The notes under the pieces were generated by a model. The model did no database searches, was not told where the DNA came from, and saw only the letters and a list, made by a program, of their open reading frames with translations. Shown here piece by piece: positions 22,572 to 33,824 of a stretch of 64,000 nt of DNA; positions within the stretch are counted from its first letter, which is position 1, and each line of letters begins with the position of its first letter. Source of the DNA: Tragulus kanchil (Eukaryota > Chordata > Mammalia > Artiodactyla > Tragulidae); contig JAIOJX010000031.1 of the NCBI GenBank assembly GCA_022376925.1, forward strand, positions 140,014,854-140,078,853, given 5' to 3'. Position numbers and translations under genes: made by a program.

Positions 22572-23935
22572 TATTCTGTTTAAAAAATTTTGGACCTCAT
22601 TTAACCTTAATCAACCCCTAAAAACTCTGTCTCACAGTATAGTCACATTGGGGGTTAAGGCTTCAACCTATGAATTATAAGGGGAAGCCAATTCAGGCCA
22701 CAGCATCATAAAACAGAATACTCCTCGGCAACAGAGAAACAAAGCAAGGCCATGCACCACAGCTCGAGAGCCCAGGTGCTGCAACTGCTGAGCCCACGTT
22801 CTCCAGAGCCCGTGCACCACAAGTGCAGAGTCCATGCACGACAGCAGAAGGTCCCTCAAGATGCCACAAAGATCCTGCCTGCAGCAACCAAGACTCGAGG
22901 CAGCCAAATATATAAATAAAGACTTTTTAAAAAAGAAAGTACTAATCCACCTGACATGGAAGAATCTCAAAATAATTATGTTGCATGACACCAGAAACCT
23001 CCTCTCCAACAAAATATATAGTAGTCTGCTCTTATCTGTATGGGATGCATTCCAAGACCCCCCTGTGGCCTGAAACCTCAGGCAGCACCAAACCCTTCTA
23101 TACCATGTGTTTCCTATACATGCATATTTATGTTCAGTTTATAAATTAGACACAGACAGAGATTAACAATAACAACAATATACATTAATTATAACACACT
23201 GTCATGAAAATTCTGTGAATGCGGCCTTCTTCTCGAAATATCTTATTGTACTGTACTCACCCTTCTTGTGAGGATGGGAGATGATAAAATGCTCGCATGA
23301 TGGGATAGAGTGAGGGGAATGATATAGCACTATGCAGCATCAGGCTACTCCTCCTGACCTTTTGATGAAAGAGGAGGATGATCTGCTTCCAGTGATCCTG
23401 GATAATGGAGGCGGGAGACACTGATGGTTATGGGCTGACGGGAGCACAGCTGTAATAGGGAGAGACCTCATCACACTACTCAGAATGGCACACCACTTAA
23501 AACTTCTCCATGGGTTAGTTCTGGAATTTTCCAGGGAAAATAAAACAAAAAATAAAATAAAATAAAATAAAAATTTCTGGAAATAAACCTCCGGTTTCTT
23601 TCTGGGATTTTCTGAAAGATTTCAGTTTAATACTTTTGGACTGTGGTTAACTACAGTAGCTAAAGCCACAGAAAGGAAAACTGCAGATAAAAAGGACCCA
23701 CTGTATTCTGTACAATTCCATTTAAATAATTTACATAGATTATATATAATAATATATCACATATAAAATTCTTGAAAATGCAAACTACTCCATAGTAATA
23801 AAAGGAATAGATCAGTTGGTGTCCAGAGAAGGGGGGATTATAAGGAGCGATGAGGTAACTTTGGAAAGTAATAGGTATATTCATTATCTTTATCGTTGTG
23901 CTGGTCTGACATCCACACGTCAGAACTCAAATTGT

Positions 23936-24195
23936 GGGCTTCCCTGGTGGTCCAGTGGGTAAGGACACCGCCTTGCAGTGCAAGGAGCGACGGTTTGATC
24001 CCTGGCAAAGGAGGATCCCGCGTGCCGCGGAGCGGCTGGACCGATGTGTCCAACTATGAGCTGGTGCTCTGGAGCGCATGCGCCCAGGGTCGGTGCTCTA
24101 CAGCGAGAGAGGCCGCTGCAATGAGAGGCCCACACAGGCCAAAGAACAAAGATGGAAATGAAAGACTAATAAAAGTGACCAACAACAACAACAAT
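23936..24195 (+). mobile_element. SINE-X with 10-bp target-site duplication
   Basis: Complete head, 'gagcgcatgcgcccaggg', 'tctacagcgagagaggcc', tail with CAA repeats. Perfect flanks ctcaaattgt at 23926-23935 and 24196-24205. Duplicate at about 25030-25289. Confidence 0.92.
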
Positions 24196-24247
24196 CTCAA
24201 ATTGTATATTTTGAATATGTGTGTGTATATTATTATACAGCCATAAG

Positions 24248-24406
24248 CTCAGTTCAGTTGCTCAGTCGTGTCCGACTCTTTGCAACTCGATATGGACGGC
24301 AGCACACCAGGCTTCCTTGTCCTTTACCATCTCCCGGAGCTTGCTCAAACTCAAGTCCATTGACTCAGTGATGCCTCCAGCCATCTCATCCTCTGTCCTC
24401 CCCTTT
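24248..24406 (-). mobile_element. BovB/ART2 fragment
   Basis: 'ctcagtcgtgtccgactctt', 'cagcacaccaggcttccttg' and 'gccatctcatcctctg' are the reverse complement of the BovB 3' region. Duplicate at about 25342-25500. Confidence 0.85.
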
Positions 24407-24734
24407 ATACATCAATCACTATACATCAATAAAGCAGGAAAAATCCAAGCCTCTTTACTGCTTCATTTTTTTTCCTTCTTTAATATCAATAGGTTTCAAG
24501 GTATTTCCGTTTTTAATGCTGGTCAGGAATTATGTAGGTTGCAATGTCTTTACACAGAAAGAACTTTATGTCATGGAGAGAGAGAGTCTAAACACTTCCC
24601 TCCCAAATGCAAATTAAATGTACATGTTACTCCTCGGGCCTCCAGGAATGCTAGTACAATTATTTTTTACGTTTTACTATTGTATCTTAATCACTCAAGT
24701 TATTCGACAGCTGATCTATTAAGTTCTCCGAATA
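24407..24734. other. Unassigned AT-rich DNA
   Basis: No repeat named. Repeated at 25501-25828 and in part again at 26721-26940. Confidence 0.4.
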
Positions 24735-25608
24735 CTGTGGTTAACTACAGTAGCTAAAGCCACAGAAAGGAAAACTGCAGATAAAAAGGACCCACTGTAT
24801 TCTGTACAATTCCATTTAAATAATTTACATAGATTATATATAATAATATATCACATATAAAATTCTTGAAAATGCAAACTACTCCATAGTAATAAAAGGA
24901 ATAGATCAGTTGGTGTCCAGAGAAGGGGGGATTATAAGGAGCGATGAGGTAACTTTGGAAAGTAATAGGTATATTCATTATCTTTATCGTTGTGCTGGTC
25001 TGACATCCACACGTCAGAACTCAAATTGTGGGCTTCCCTGGTGGTCCAGTGGGTAAGGACACCGCCTTGCAGTGCAAGGAGCGACGGTTTGATCCCTGGC
25101 AAAGGAGGATCCCGCGTGCCGCGGAGCGGCTGGACCGATGTGTCCAACTATGAGCTGGTGCTCTGGAGCGCATGCGCCCAGGGTCGGTGCTCTACAGCGA
25201 GAGAGGCCGCTGCAATGAGAGGCCCACACAGGCCAAAGAACAAAGATGGAAATGAAAGACTAATAAAAGTGACCAACAACAACAACAATCTCAAATTGTA
25301 TATTTTGAATATGTGTGTGTATATTATTATACAGCCATAAGCTCAGTTCAGTTGCTCAGTCGTGTCCGACTCTTTGCAACTCGATATGGACGGCAGCACA
25401 CCAGGCTTCCTTGTCCTTTACCATCTCCCGGAGCTTGCTCAAACTCAAGTCCATTGACTCAGTGATGCCTCCAGCCATCTCATCCTCTGTCCTCCCCTTT
25501 ATACATCAATCACTATACATCAATAAAGCAGGAAAAATCCAAGCCTCTTTACTGCTTCATTTTTTTTCCTTCTTTAATATCAATAGGTTTCAAGGTATTT
25601 CCGTTTTT

Positions 25609-27825
25609 AATGCTGGTCAGGAATTATGTAGGTTGCAATGTCTTTACACAGAAAGAACTTTATGTCATGGAGAGAGAGAGTCTAAACACTTCCCTCCCAA
25701 ATGCAAATTAAATGTACATGTTACTCCTCGGGCCTCCAGGAATGCTAGTACAATTATTTTTTACGTTTTACTATTGTATCTTAATCACTCAAGTTATTCG
25801 ACAGCTGATCTATTAAGTTCTCCGAATAGGACCCACTGGGAATAAATTTTAAAATTAAAAAGATTTTTAAGAATCTACTCTTAGAAGTTCCATCATCATT
25901 TCAAATTTCACTGAAAACAATTTGAATTTGAACACTCCTCGAGAGAAATTTCCATCAAGCTGCTGGAAACAGAAAAGAGTTCATACATGGCCCTGTTTAA
26001 GGGACACAAAACAAGTCATGGGTCCCTTCCGCAAGTCTAAAAAGCAGGGTCCGTGTAAAAGCTTAACAGTGCCATCATGCAAGTTAGAAATCACACCCAA
26101 CTGAGGTGAAAATGTATGTCCACATAAAAACAGCCACACAGGCAGTAAGCAACAAAACTCCATACAAAAATAAAAATAAAATAAAATAAAAAATAAAATG
26201 CTTTGAAAACCAAAAAAAGGGGGAAAAAATCCACACAAATGGTTACAGCAGCTTTATTCATAAGTGCGCCAAAACTGGATGTGACCAAGAAGCCCTTACA
26301 TAGGTGAACACACTGTGGCATATTAATACAAAGATTTTTAAGCAATAGAGAAATGAGCTATCCATCTACAAAAGACTAAGAGGAATCTTAAATGTGTATC
26401 TCTTAAGTCCAAGTAGTTGATCTAAACAGGCTACAAACTGTACAGTTCCAATTATAAGACATTTTGGAAAAGGCAAAACTGTAGAGATGGGGAAAGGATC
26501 AGTGGTTGGCGGGGCAGGGGGTGGGGGGTGCGGGTGACAGGAAGGAAAGGAACTGAGTCATGAAGCACACTCTCTTTCCAGGCAAGAGATTATTCTGCAA
26601 GATACACGCATGACACGTTTGTCAAAACCCACTGAATAGGGCACAAAAGTGAACCTTAACATATGCAAATTTTCCATTTAGGAAGTCAAAAGGATCCCAG
26701 GATAGAGTTTCAGTTTTATTAATGCTGGGGAGGAATTATGTAGGTTGCAATGTCTTTACACAGAAAGAACTTTATGTCATGGAGAGAGAGAGTCTAAACA
26801 CTTCCCTCCCAAATGCAAATTAAATGTACATGTTACTCCTCGGGCCTCCAGGAATGCTAGTACAATTATTTTTTACGTTTTACTATTGTATCTTAATCAC
26901 TCAAGTTATTCGACAGCTGATCTATTAAGTTCTCCGAATAGGACCCACTGGGAATAAATTTTAAAATTAAAAAGATTTTTAAGAATCTACTCTTAGAAGT
27001 TCCATCATCATTTCAAATTTCACTGAAAACAATTTGAATTTGAACACTCCTCGAGAGAAATTTCCATCAAGCTGCTGGAAACAGAAAAGAGTTCATACAT
27101 GGCCCTGTTTAAGGGACACAAAACAAGTCATGGGTCCCTTCCGCAAGTCTAAAAAGCAGGGTCCGTGTAAAAGCTTAACAGTGTCATCATGCAAGTTAGA
27201 AATCACACCCAACTGAGGTGAAAATGTATGTCCACATAAAAACAGCCACACAGGCAGTAAGCAACAAAACTCCATACAAAAATAAAAATAAAATAAAATA
27301 AAAAATAAAATGCTTTGAAAACCAAAAAAAGGGGGAAAAAATCCACACAAATGGTTACAGCAGCTTTATTCATAAGTGCGCCAAAACTGGATGTGACCAA
27401 GAAGCCCTTACATAGGTGAACACACTGTGGCATATTAATACAAAGATTTTTAAGCAATAGAGAAATGAGCTATCCATCTACAAAAAGACTAAGAGGAATC
27501 TTAAATGTGTATCTCTTAAGTCCAAGTAGTTGATCTAAACAGGCTACAAACTGTACAGTTCCAATTATAAGACATTTTGGAAAAGGCAAAACTGTAGAGA
27601 TGGGGAAAGGATCAGTGGTTGGCGGGGCAGGGGGTGGGGGGTGCGGGTGACAGGAAGGAAAGGAACTGAGTCATGAAGCACACTCTCTTTCCAGGCAAGA
27701 GATTATTCTGCAAGATACACGCATGACACACGTTTGTCAAAACCCACTGAATAGGGCACAAAGAGTGAACCTTAACATATGCAAATTTTCCATTTAGGAA
27801 GTCAAAAGGATCCCAGGATAGAGTT
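25609..27825. repeat. Direct duplication pair D11 (offset about 1112-1116 bp)
   Basis: Left unit about 25609-26709, right unit about 26721-27825. A transition separates copies (acagtgccatcatgc near 26067 against acagtgtcatcatgc near 27179), and there are small indels at the right end (gcatgacacg against gcatgacacacg). Confidence 0.9.
26236..26708 (+). mobile_element. L1M 3' region fragment
   Basis: 'ggttacagcagctttattca', 'tacataggtgaacacactg', 'aagcaatagagaaatgagc' and 'gatggggaaaggatcagtgg' follow old L1 3' sequence. Preceded by an (AAAAT)n run (26166-26200). Duplicate at about 27348-27824. Confidence 0.7.
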
Positions 27826-27873
27826 CAAAAGGTGACAAAACAGTTACAAACTGTACTTCAAATGAAAGAAACA

Positions 27874-28208
27874 GGGCTTCCTCTGGTGGTCCAGTGGGTA
27901 AGGACACTGCCTAGCAGTGCAAGGGGCGCCGGTTCGATCCCTGGCCTGGGAAGATCCCACGTGCCGCGGAGCGGCTGGACTGATGTGTCCAAGTACCAAG
28001 CCAGAGCTCTGGAGCGCATGCGCCCAGAGCCAGCGCTCTGCGACAACAGAGGCCACTGCAATGGGAGGCCCACAGGAGCCAAAGAACAAAGACGGATAAA
28101 AATAGAGACATGAAAGACCAACAGAAGTGGCCTGCCAGCTCCCCTCCCTTCCCAACCCTCGCCCAAAAAATAAATAAATAACTAAATAAATCTTAAAAAA
28201 AAAAAAAA
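27874..28208 (+). mobile_element. SINE-X, long subfamily, with target-site duplication
   Basis: Has the linked features 'ctctgcgacaacagaggcc' and a pyrimidine-rich extension (ccagctcccctcccttccc) before a TAAA/A tail. Flanks aatgaaagaaaca at 27861-27873 and about 28208-28220. Confidence 0.9.
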
Positions 28209-28255
28209 ATGAAAGAAACAATGCCAGTGCTGGGAGAGAGGGAAAAGGCACAGGC

Positions 28256-28345
28256 TCACCTTCGTAGAATTTTGTACAGAAACGGACGGGATAGGATTTG
28301 GCCTCAAACGTGTAGTTTCCCAGCCCCTGCTCTAAAGCCTAACGA
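28256..28345 (-). mobile_element. Possible old hAT-type DNA transposon fragment
   Basis: On the minus strand 'gggctgggaaactacacg' and 'ggccaaatcctatcccg' resemble the end of an old hAT non-autonomous element. Weak and short. Confidence 0.3.
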
Positions 28346-28559
28346 TGCCCTCAAGTGGTAGCTTTCAAAGCCTGTGAAAGGCAGGCCACAGGGATGTGGG
28401 ATCCCTGCCACAGGGAAGAAGGCCAGATCCATGACTTTGCCTGCATCTGGCCCACAGACGATGCCAAAGTCCTGACCAGGACTTAAAAGCATCCCGAGGC
28501 CCGGCCCCCTCCCTGACTTGCGTCCACCGCCCATCTGACCTAGTTCCCCACCTTGACCT

Positions 28560-28805
28560 ACTCTTCACAGGCTCCCCCAAGGCAGCCAGCACACCTCCTA
28601 CTCTATCGCTCCTGCAGGGCCTTGTCCCTTGCTGGTCCCCCTCTCATGAACACACATCCCCGAAACCCCGGGGGCCAGCTCCCTCGCACCCATCGAGGGC
28701 TCGGCCCAACTGTCACTTGCTCCTTCCCTTTCCCCGGCACCCACACTTCCCGCCCCTCTGACTTGTATTTTATTTGTCTTCATGTCACTCATCAACATCT
28801 GATAT
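28560..28805 (+). mobile_element. Possible L2 3' fragment
   Basis: 'ttgtattttatttgtcttc' and 'gtcactcatcaacatctga' near 28760-28800 fit a diverged LINE-2 3' end after a C-rich stretch. Low confidence. Confidence 0.35.
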
Positions 28806-28988
28806 CAAACATACACACACCTTTTTAAAATAAACTTTCTGTTTTTAGAACAGGTTTAGATTTTCAGAAAATCTGTAAAGAGGTATGTAAAATAGCTCCC
28901 ATGTAACTCATATCTAGCTTCTCCTGTGACTAACATCTTACACCAGCACAGCATATCGGTCACATCTAGTGAACCACTGCTATTAAAT

Positions 28989-29205
28989 AAGGGCTTCCCA
29001 GGGGGCTCAGGGATAAAGAATCCTCCTGCCAATGCAGGAGACACAAGAGACGTGTGTTCGATTCCTGGGTCAGGAAGCTCTCCTGGAGAAGGAAATGGCA
29101 ACCCACTCCAGTCTTCTTACGTGGAGAATTCCATGGCCAGAGAAGCCTGGTGGGCTGTGGTCACAAAGAATCGGATGAAAGGAAGCAACTTAACAACAAC
29201 ACATG
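28989..29205 (+). mobile_element. Bov-tA SINE
   Basis: Head gggcttcccagggggctcag, B box tgttcgattcc, 'ctctcctggagaaggaaatg', 'ccactccagtcttcttac', tail aacttaacaacaacac. Full length. Confidence 0.9.
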
Positions 29206-29367
29206 CCACATAAAACCAGAACACAGTCTATTCCTTCAACTACTACCTAGTTATCAGCTTATGATCCCAAGAAAATCTGACTAACAAAGCTGTCAGCAAG
29301 ATGAAAAACAATGCTAAGCAACTCTACAGAGATGCTGGGGCTTAATGGTCACCAATCAATCCCCTGT

Positions 29368-29540
29368 CTGTGTGTGCTCAGTCACTCAGTCATGTCTGAT
29401 TCTCTGGGATCCTCTGTCCACGGGATTTCCCAGGCAAGACTACTGGAGTGGGTTGCCGGTTCTTCCTGATCCAGGCAATGAACCTGTATCTCCTTCACTG
29501 GCAGGCAGATTTTCTACCACTGTGCCACCTGGGAAGTCCC
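29368..29540 (-). mobile_element. Bov-tA SINE, reverse orientation
   Basis: 'gtgctcagtcactcagtc', 'ggagtgggttgccggttc' and inverted head 'tgccacctgggaagtccc'. It lies 160 bases from a plus-strand Bov-tA, giving an inverted pair. Confidence 0.88.
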
Positions 29541-29887
29541 TCAATCAATCCCATAGGCAGAAACAATTCATACCTTTAACCTCCCTAAGGGCTAGGAAAT
29601 TAATGTATTCTACTGAAATGATGAAAAAAAAATATGACCTAAGGAAAGAACAAAATACCAGATATTAAAGCAAACACTCTCTAGATATACAGAAGTGTTC
29701 TCTGCCAAGCCTATATTCTGAGATAATCTATAAACTTCAAGCATGTCAAACATAGACTCAAAGAAGTTTTTTACTTATGTGTTTTTACTCTATTTTGTTC
29801 CAAAGTGTTAGGGATTCCACCTAAAATACGCGATTCCCATATGGTAGCATCTGATTATCCAGTATTATTGGGTTACAAAGTAGTTTT

Positions 29888-29911
29888 CACACACACACAC
29901 ACACACACACA
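29888..29911 (+). repeat. (CA)n microsatellite
   Basis: About 11 CA units in a uniform run. Confidence 0.9.
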
Positions 29912-30041
29912 ATACCAAAGCTTTTCATTTTTTTTTTACATTGTTTTTACCTTTTACTTTTACAGAGTTTTGTTGTTTCCAGATATGTATGATCCCCAAT
30001 TAGTCATATGCACATCCCCCCAGCCCACCCCTCCAGGTCAT

Positions 30042-32251
30042 CGCACAGTGCCCCTGCAGGATCCCCTTTTCTTACAGCGCAATGACAATAGCTATTTTTT
30101 TCACATATGACAGTATAGATTTTCATGCTACTTCCTTTATGCCTCCCGCCCACTGTTCATTCCCCACAATGTCCGTATGTCTATTCTCCATGTCTGTTTT
30201 TCCATTGCTTCACTGGGTGTGCTATCATTACCATCCTACTAGATTCTATATATATGTGTTAGTATATTGTACTTGTCTTTCTCTTTTTGACTTACTTCAC
30301 TTCTTATGATAGGTTCTAGATCCAGCCACCTCATTAGGGCTGATTCTTCTGCATTTCTTTTTACAGCTGTGTAGTATTCCATTGTATATATGTACCCGAG
30401 CTTTTGTATCCATTCATTCATCTATGAACATCTAGGTTGCTTCTATGTTCTAGCTATTGTATAGAGTGTTGCAATAAACACTGGGGTACAGGTGCCTCTT
30501 TCAGTTGTTTTTTTTTTTTAAATGTGATTTAAACAAATTCTTCTTTCTTGGCGGGGAGTGGGTTGGGGAGGGAACGGGGTGGGCAGGCCACTTCTATTGG
30601 TCTTTCATTTATCTATTTTTCATCCATCTTTGTTCTTCCGCCCGTGTGGACCTCCCACTGCAGTGGCCTCTGTTGTCACAGAGCACTGGCTCTGGGCGCA
30701 TGAGCTCCAGAGCTCCCGCTCGGTAATTGGACATATCGGTCCAGCTGCTCCGCATCACGTGGGATCTTCCGAAGCCAGGGATCGAACCGGCGCCCCTTGC
30801 ACTGCAAGGTGGTGTCCTTACCCACTGGACCACCAGGGAAGCCCCCTCTTTCAGTTTTGATTTCATCAGGGTATAAGCCTAAGAGTGGAATTGCTGGGTC
30901 GTATGGTGCTTCTATTTTTAGTTTTTAAGGAATCTCCATACTATCTTCCATAGCGGCTGTATCAATTTACATTCCCATCAGCAATACAAGAGTGTTCCCT
31001 TTTCTCCACACCCTCTCCAGCATTTATTGTCTGTAGATTTTTTGATGATGGCCATTCTGACTGGTGTGAGGTGATGTCTCATTGTAGTTTTGATTTGCAT
31101 TTCTCTTAATAATAAGCAAGGTTGAACATCGTTTCATCCAGGATCCCATTTTCTTCCCGCACAGTGCCCCTGCAGGATCCCCTTTTCTTACAGCGCAATG
31201 ACAATAGCTATTTTTTCACATATGACAGTATAGATTTTCATGCTACTTCCTTTATGCCTCCCGCCCACTGTTCATTCCCCACAATGTCCGTATGTCTATT
31301 CTCCATGTCTGTTTTTCCATTGCTTCACTGGGTGTGCTATCATTACCATCCTACTAGATTCTATATATATGTGTTAGTATATTGTACTTGTCTTTCTCTT
31401 TTTGACTTACTTCACTTCTTATGATAGGTTCTAGATCCAGCCACCTCATTAGGGCTGATTCTTCTGCATTTCTTTTTACAGCTGTGTAGTATTCCATTGT
31501 ATATATGTACCCGAGCTTTTGTATCCATTCATTCATCTATGAACATCTAGGTTGCTTCTATGTTCTAGCTATTGTATAGAGTGTTGCAATAAACACTGGG
31601 GTACAGGTGCCTCTTTCAGTTGTTTTTTTTTTTTAAATGTGATTTAAACAAATTCTTCTTTCTTGGCGGGGAGTGGGTTGGGGACGGAGTGGGTGGGCAG
31701 GCCACTTCTATTCGTCTTTCATTTATCTATTTTTCATCCATCTTTTGTTCTTCCGCCCGTGTGGACCTCCCACTGCAGTGGCCTCTGTTGTCACAGAGCA
31801 CTGGCTCTGGGCGCATGAGCTCCAGAGCTCCCGCTCGGTAATTGGACATATCGGTCCAGCTGCTCCGCATCACGTGGGATCTTCCGAAGCCAGGGATCGA
31901 ACCGGCGCCCCTTGCACTGCAAGGTGGTGTCCTTACCCACTGGACCACCAGGGAAGCCCCCTCTTTCAGTTTTGATTTCATCAGGGTATAAGCCTAAGAG
32001 TGGAATTGCTGGGTCGTATGGTGCTTCTATTTTTAGTTTTTAAGGAATCTCCATACTATCTTCCATAGCGGCTGTATCAATTTACATTCCCATCAGCAAT
32101 ACAAGAGTGTTCCCTTTTCTCCACACCCTCTCCAGGATTTATTGTCTGTAGATTTTTTGATGATGGCCATTCTGACTGGTGTGAGGTGATGTCTCATTGT
32201 AGTTTTGATTTGCATTTCTCTAATAATAAGCAAGGTTGAACATCGTTTCAT
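30042..32251. repeat. Direct duplication pair D12 (offset about 1114-1117 bp)
   Basis: Left unit about 30042-31137, right unit about 31159-32251. About 21 bases at the join (31138-31158) match neither flank well. Copies differ in the SINE tail (gggaacggggtggg against ggacggagtgggtggg). Confidence 0.9.
30507..30844 (-). mobile_element. SINE-X, long subfamily, inside L1, with target-site duplication
   Basis: Flanks cctctttcagtt at 30495-30506 and 30845-30856 are L1 sequence, so the insertion postdates the L1. Reverse orientation; the tail includes about 50 bases between the C-rich extension and the poly-T at 30507-30521. Duplicate at about 31622-31959. Confidence 0.88.
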
Positions 32252-32577
32252 GTGTTTTTTGGCCATCTGTATGCACTCTTTGGAGAGGTGTCTGTTTAGG
32301 TCCGTTTCCTATTTTTTGATTGGGTTGTTCATTTTTCCGATGTTGAGTTGCCTGTTGACTTGTCTGAGTTGCTTGTAGATTTTGGAGATTAATTGAAAGC
32401 TTTTCATTTTAAGCTTTTTCTAATGGGCCTTTCTAAAACATACTAGACCCATCCCATTCTTCTTAACAGCCGAAGTAGTCTGATTATTTATCTGTCTTTT
32501 TGACTATTTAAGGTCAATTATCACCATCAGTACTTCTTTTCCAAATGTAAGACTTACAATTTTCCTCTTTTCAAACA

Positions 32578-32886
32578 CTTTATTTATTTTTGGCCACACT
32601 GTGTCTTTGTTGCTGCACATGGGCTTTCCCCAGTCGTGGGGAGTGAGGGCTACTCCTCACTGGAGTGTGCGGGCTTTTCACTGCAGTGGCTTCTCTTCCT
32701 GCAGAGCCTGCATTCCAGGAGCACAGGCTCAGTAGCTGCAGTTCCCCGGCTCCAGCGCATGGCTCAAGCAGTTGTGCTGCCCAGGCTGAGTTCACAGCAT
32801 GTGGGGTCGCCCCAGACTTGGGATCAAACCCGTGTCCCCTGCATTGGCAGGTGGATTTTTAACCACTGGACCACTAGGGAACGCCT
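32578..32886 (-). mobile_element. CHR-2-like SINE, reverse orientation
   Basis: Starts tttatttatttttggcc; contains 'ctcttcctgcagagcctg'; ends with inverted B box 'gggatcaaacccgtgtcc' and 'ggaccactagggaacgcc'. Copies at 33696-34004 and 34924-35098 are duplication products. Confidence 0.78.
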
Positions 32887-33107
32887 CAGTTTTTCTTTTT
32901 TATATCTAAAATTACAGGTGAATGGTTTTTGTTTCCAACTGGAAATGCATTTCAGAATAACCAAACAGTTTATAAGGGTAGCATAGAAGCAGTGCAATTA
33001 GTCAATAAGAGACTCGTAGACTTGGTTATCAATATCTTAACAACACCTAATGAACTAAAACTCTAAACAGTTCTTAACAATGTAAGGAGAGATGCATTAG
33101 AAATTAT
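32887..33107. other. Unassigned DNA
   Basis: Sequence after the SINE that reappears at 34005-34213 and 35099-35308. No gene or repeat named. Confidence 0.4.
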
Positions 33108-33524
33108 AGCCTAAGAGTGGAATTGCTGGGTCGTATGGTGCTTCTATTTTTAGTTTTTAAGGAATCTCCATACTATCTTCCATAGCGGCTGTATCAATTT
33201 ACATTCCCATCAGCAATACAAGAGTGTTCCCTTTTCTCCACACCCTCTCCAGGATTTATTGTCTGTAGATTTTTTGATGATGGCCATTCTGACTGGTGTG
33301 AGGTGATGTCTCATTGTAGTTTTGATTTGCATTTCTCTAATAATAAGCAAGGTTGAACATCGTTTCATGTGTTTTTTGGCCATCTGTATGCACTCTTTGG
33401 AGAGGTGTCTGTTTAGGTCTTTTTCCCATTTTTTGATTGGGTTGTTCATTTTTCCGATGTTGAGTTGCCTGTTGACTTGTCTGAGTTGCTTGTAGATTTT
33501 GGAGATTAATTGAAAGCTTTTCAT
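33108..33524 (-). mobile_element. L1 ORF2 C-terminal region (D13 duplicate)
   Basis: The minus-strand frame 33210-33524 is a continuous L1 ORF2 stretch with motifs [17 protein letters not shown] and [14 protein letters not shown]. It duplicates 31992-32409, where a few bases differ (ggtccgtttcctatt against ggtctttttcccatt). Confidence 0.85.
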
Positions 33525-33824
33525 TTTAAGCTTTTTCTAATGGGCCTTTCTAAAACATACTAGACCCATCCCATTCTTCTTAACAGCCGAAGTAGTCTGA
33601 TTATTTATCTGTCTTTTTGACTATTTAAGGTCAATTATCACCATCAGTACTTCTTTTCCAAATGTAAGACTTACAATTTTCCTCTTTTCAAACACTTTAT
33701 TTATTTTTGGTCACACTGTGTCTTTGTTGCTGCACATGGGCTTTCCCCAGTCATGGGGAGTGAGGGCTACTCCTCACTGGAGTGTGCGGCTTTTCACTGC
33801 AGTGGCTTCTCTTCCTGCAGAGCC

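Larger units (their letters stand above)
21457..23710. repeat. Direct duplication pair D9 (offset about 1131-1132 bp)
   Basis: Left unit about 21457-22579, right unit about 22588-23710. The join sits in the A/T-rich string taaaaaatttt. The copies are nearly identical. Confidence 0.9.
19835..23935 (+). mobile_element. Old L1M 3' region carrying several later insertions
   Basis: L1M pieces in order: 'gatgtggagaaactcataca' (about 19849), 'cagcagctttatttgtaac' (20025), 'gtagtatatccacac', 'cagaatactcctcggcaac' (20508), then, in the second copy, 'atctcaaaataattatg' (21831) and 'gaaaatgcaaactactcc' (23774). The order follows an L1M 3' end, interrupted by a MaLR LTR, a SINE fragment and a Tigger-type element, and disturbed by duplications D8-D10. 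Confidence 0.75.
23641..25828. repeat. Direct duplication pair D10 (offset 1094 bp)
   Basis: Left unit about 23641-24734, right unit about 24735-25828. The left unit ends ttctccgaata and the right continues to ttctccgaataggaccc. Almost no differences. Confidence 0.92.
29921..32409 (-). mobile_element. Young L1 3' end with target-site duplication
   Basis: Antisense L1 3' UTR and ORF2 C-terminus. The minus-strand frame at 30239-30421 contains the MEYYTAVKRN motif typical of L1 ORF2 ends. Bounded by aaagcttttcatttt at about 29919 and 32396. It contains a SINE-X (30507-30844), and the length is inflated by duplication D12. The frame is broken, with the 5' end missing. Confidence 0.85.

Noticed and set aside
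28256..28345. Minus-strand exon ending in a gaag/gtgagc donor
   Set aside because: The coding-looking stretch resembles an old hAT-type transposon end, so the donor is probably coincidental.
30239..33524. Active L1 ORF2 gene
   Set aside because: Only C-terminal fragments remain, broken by a SINE and frameshifts, with no 5' UTR or ORF1.
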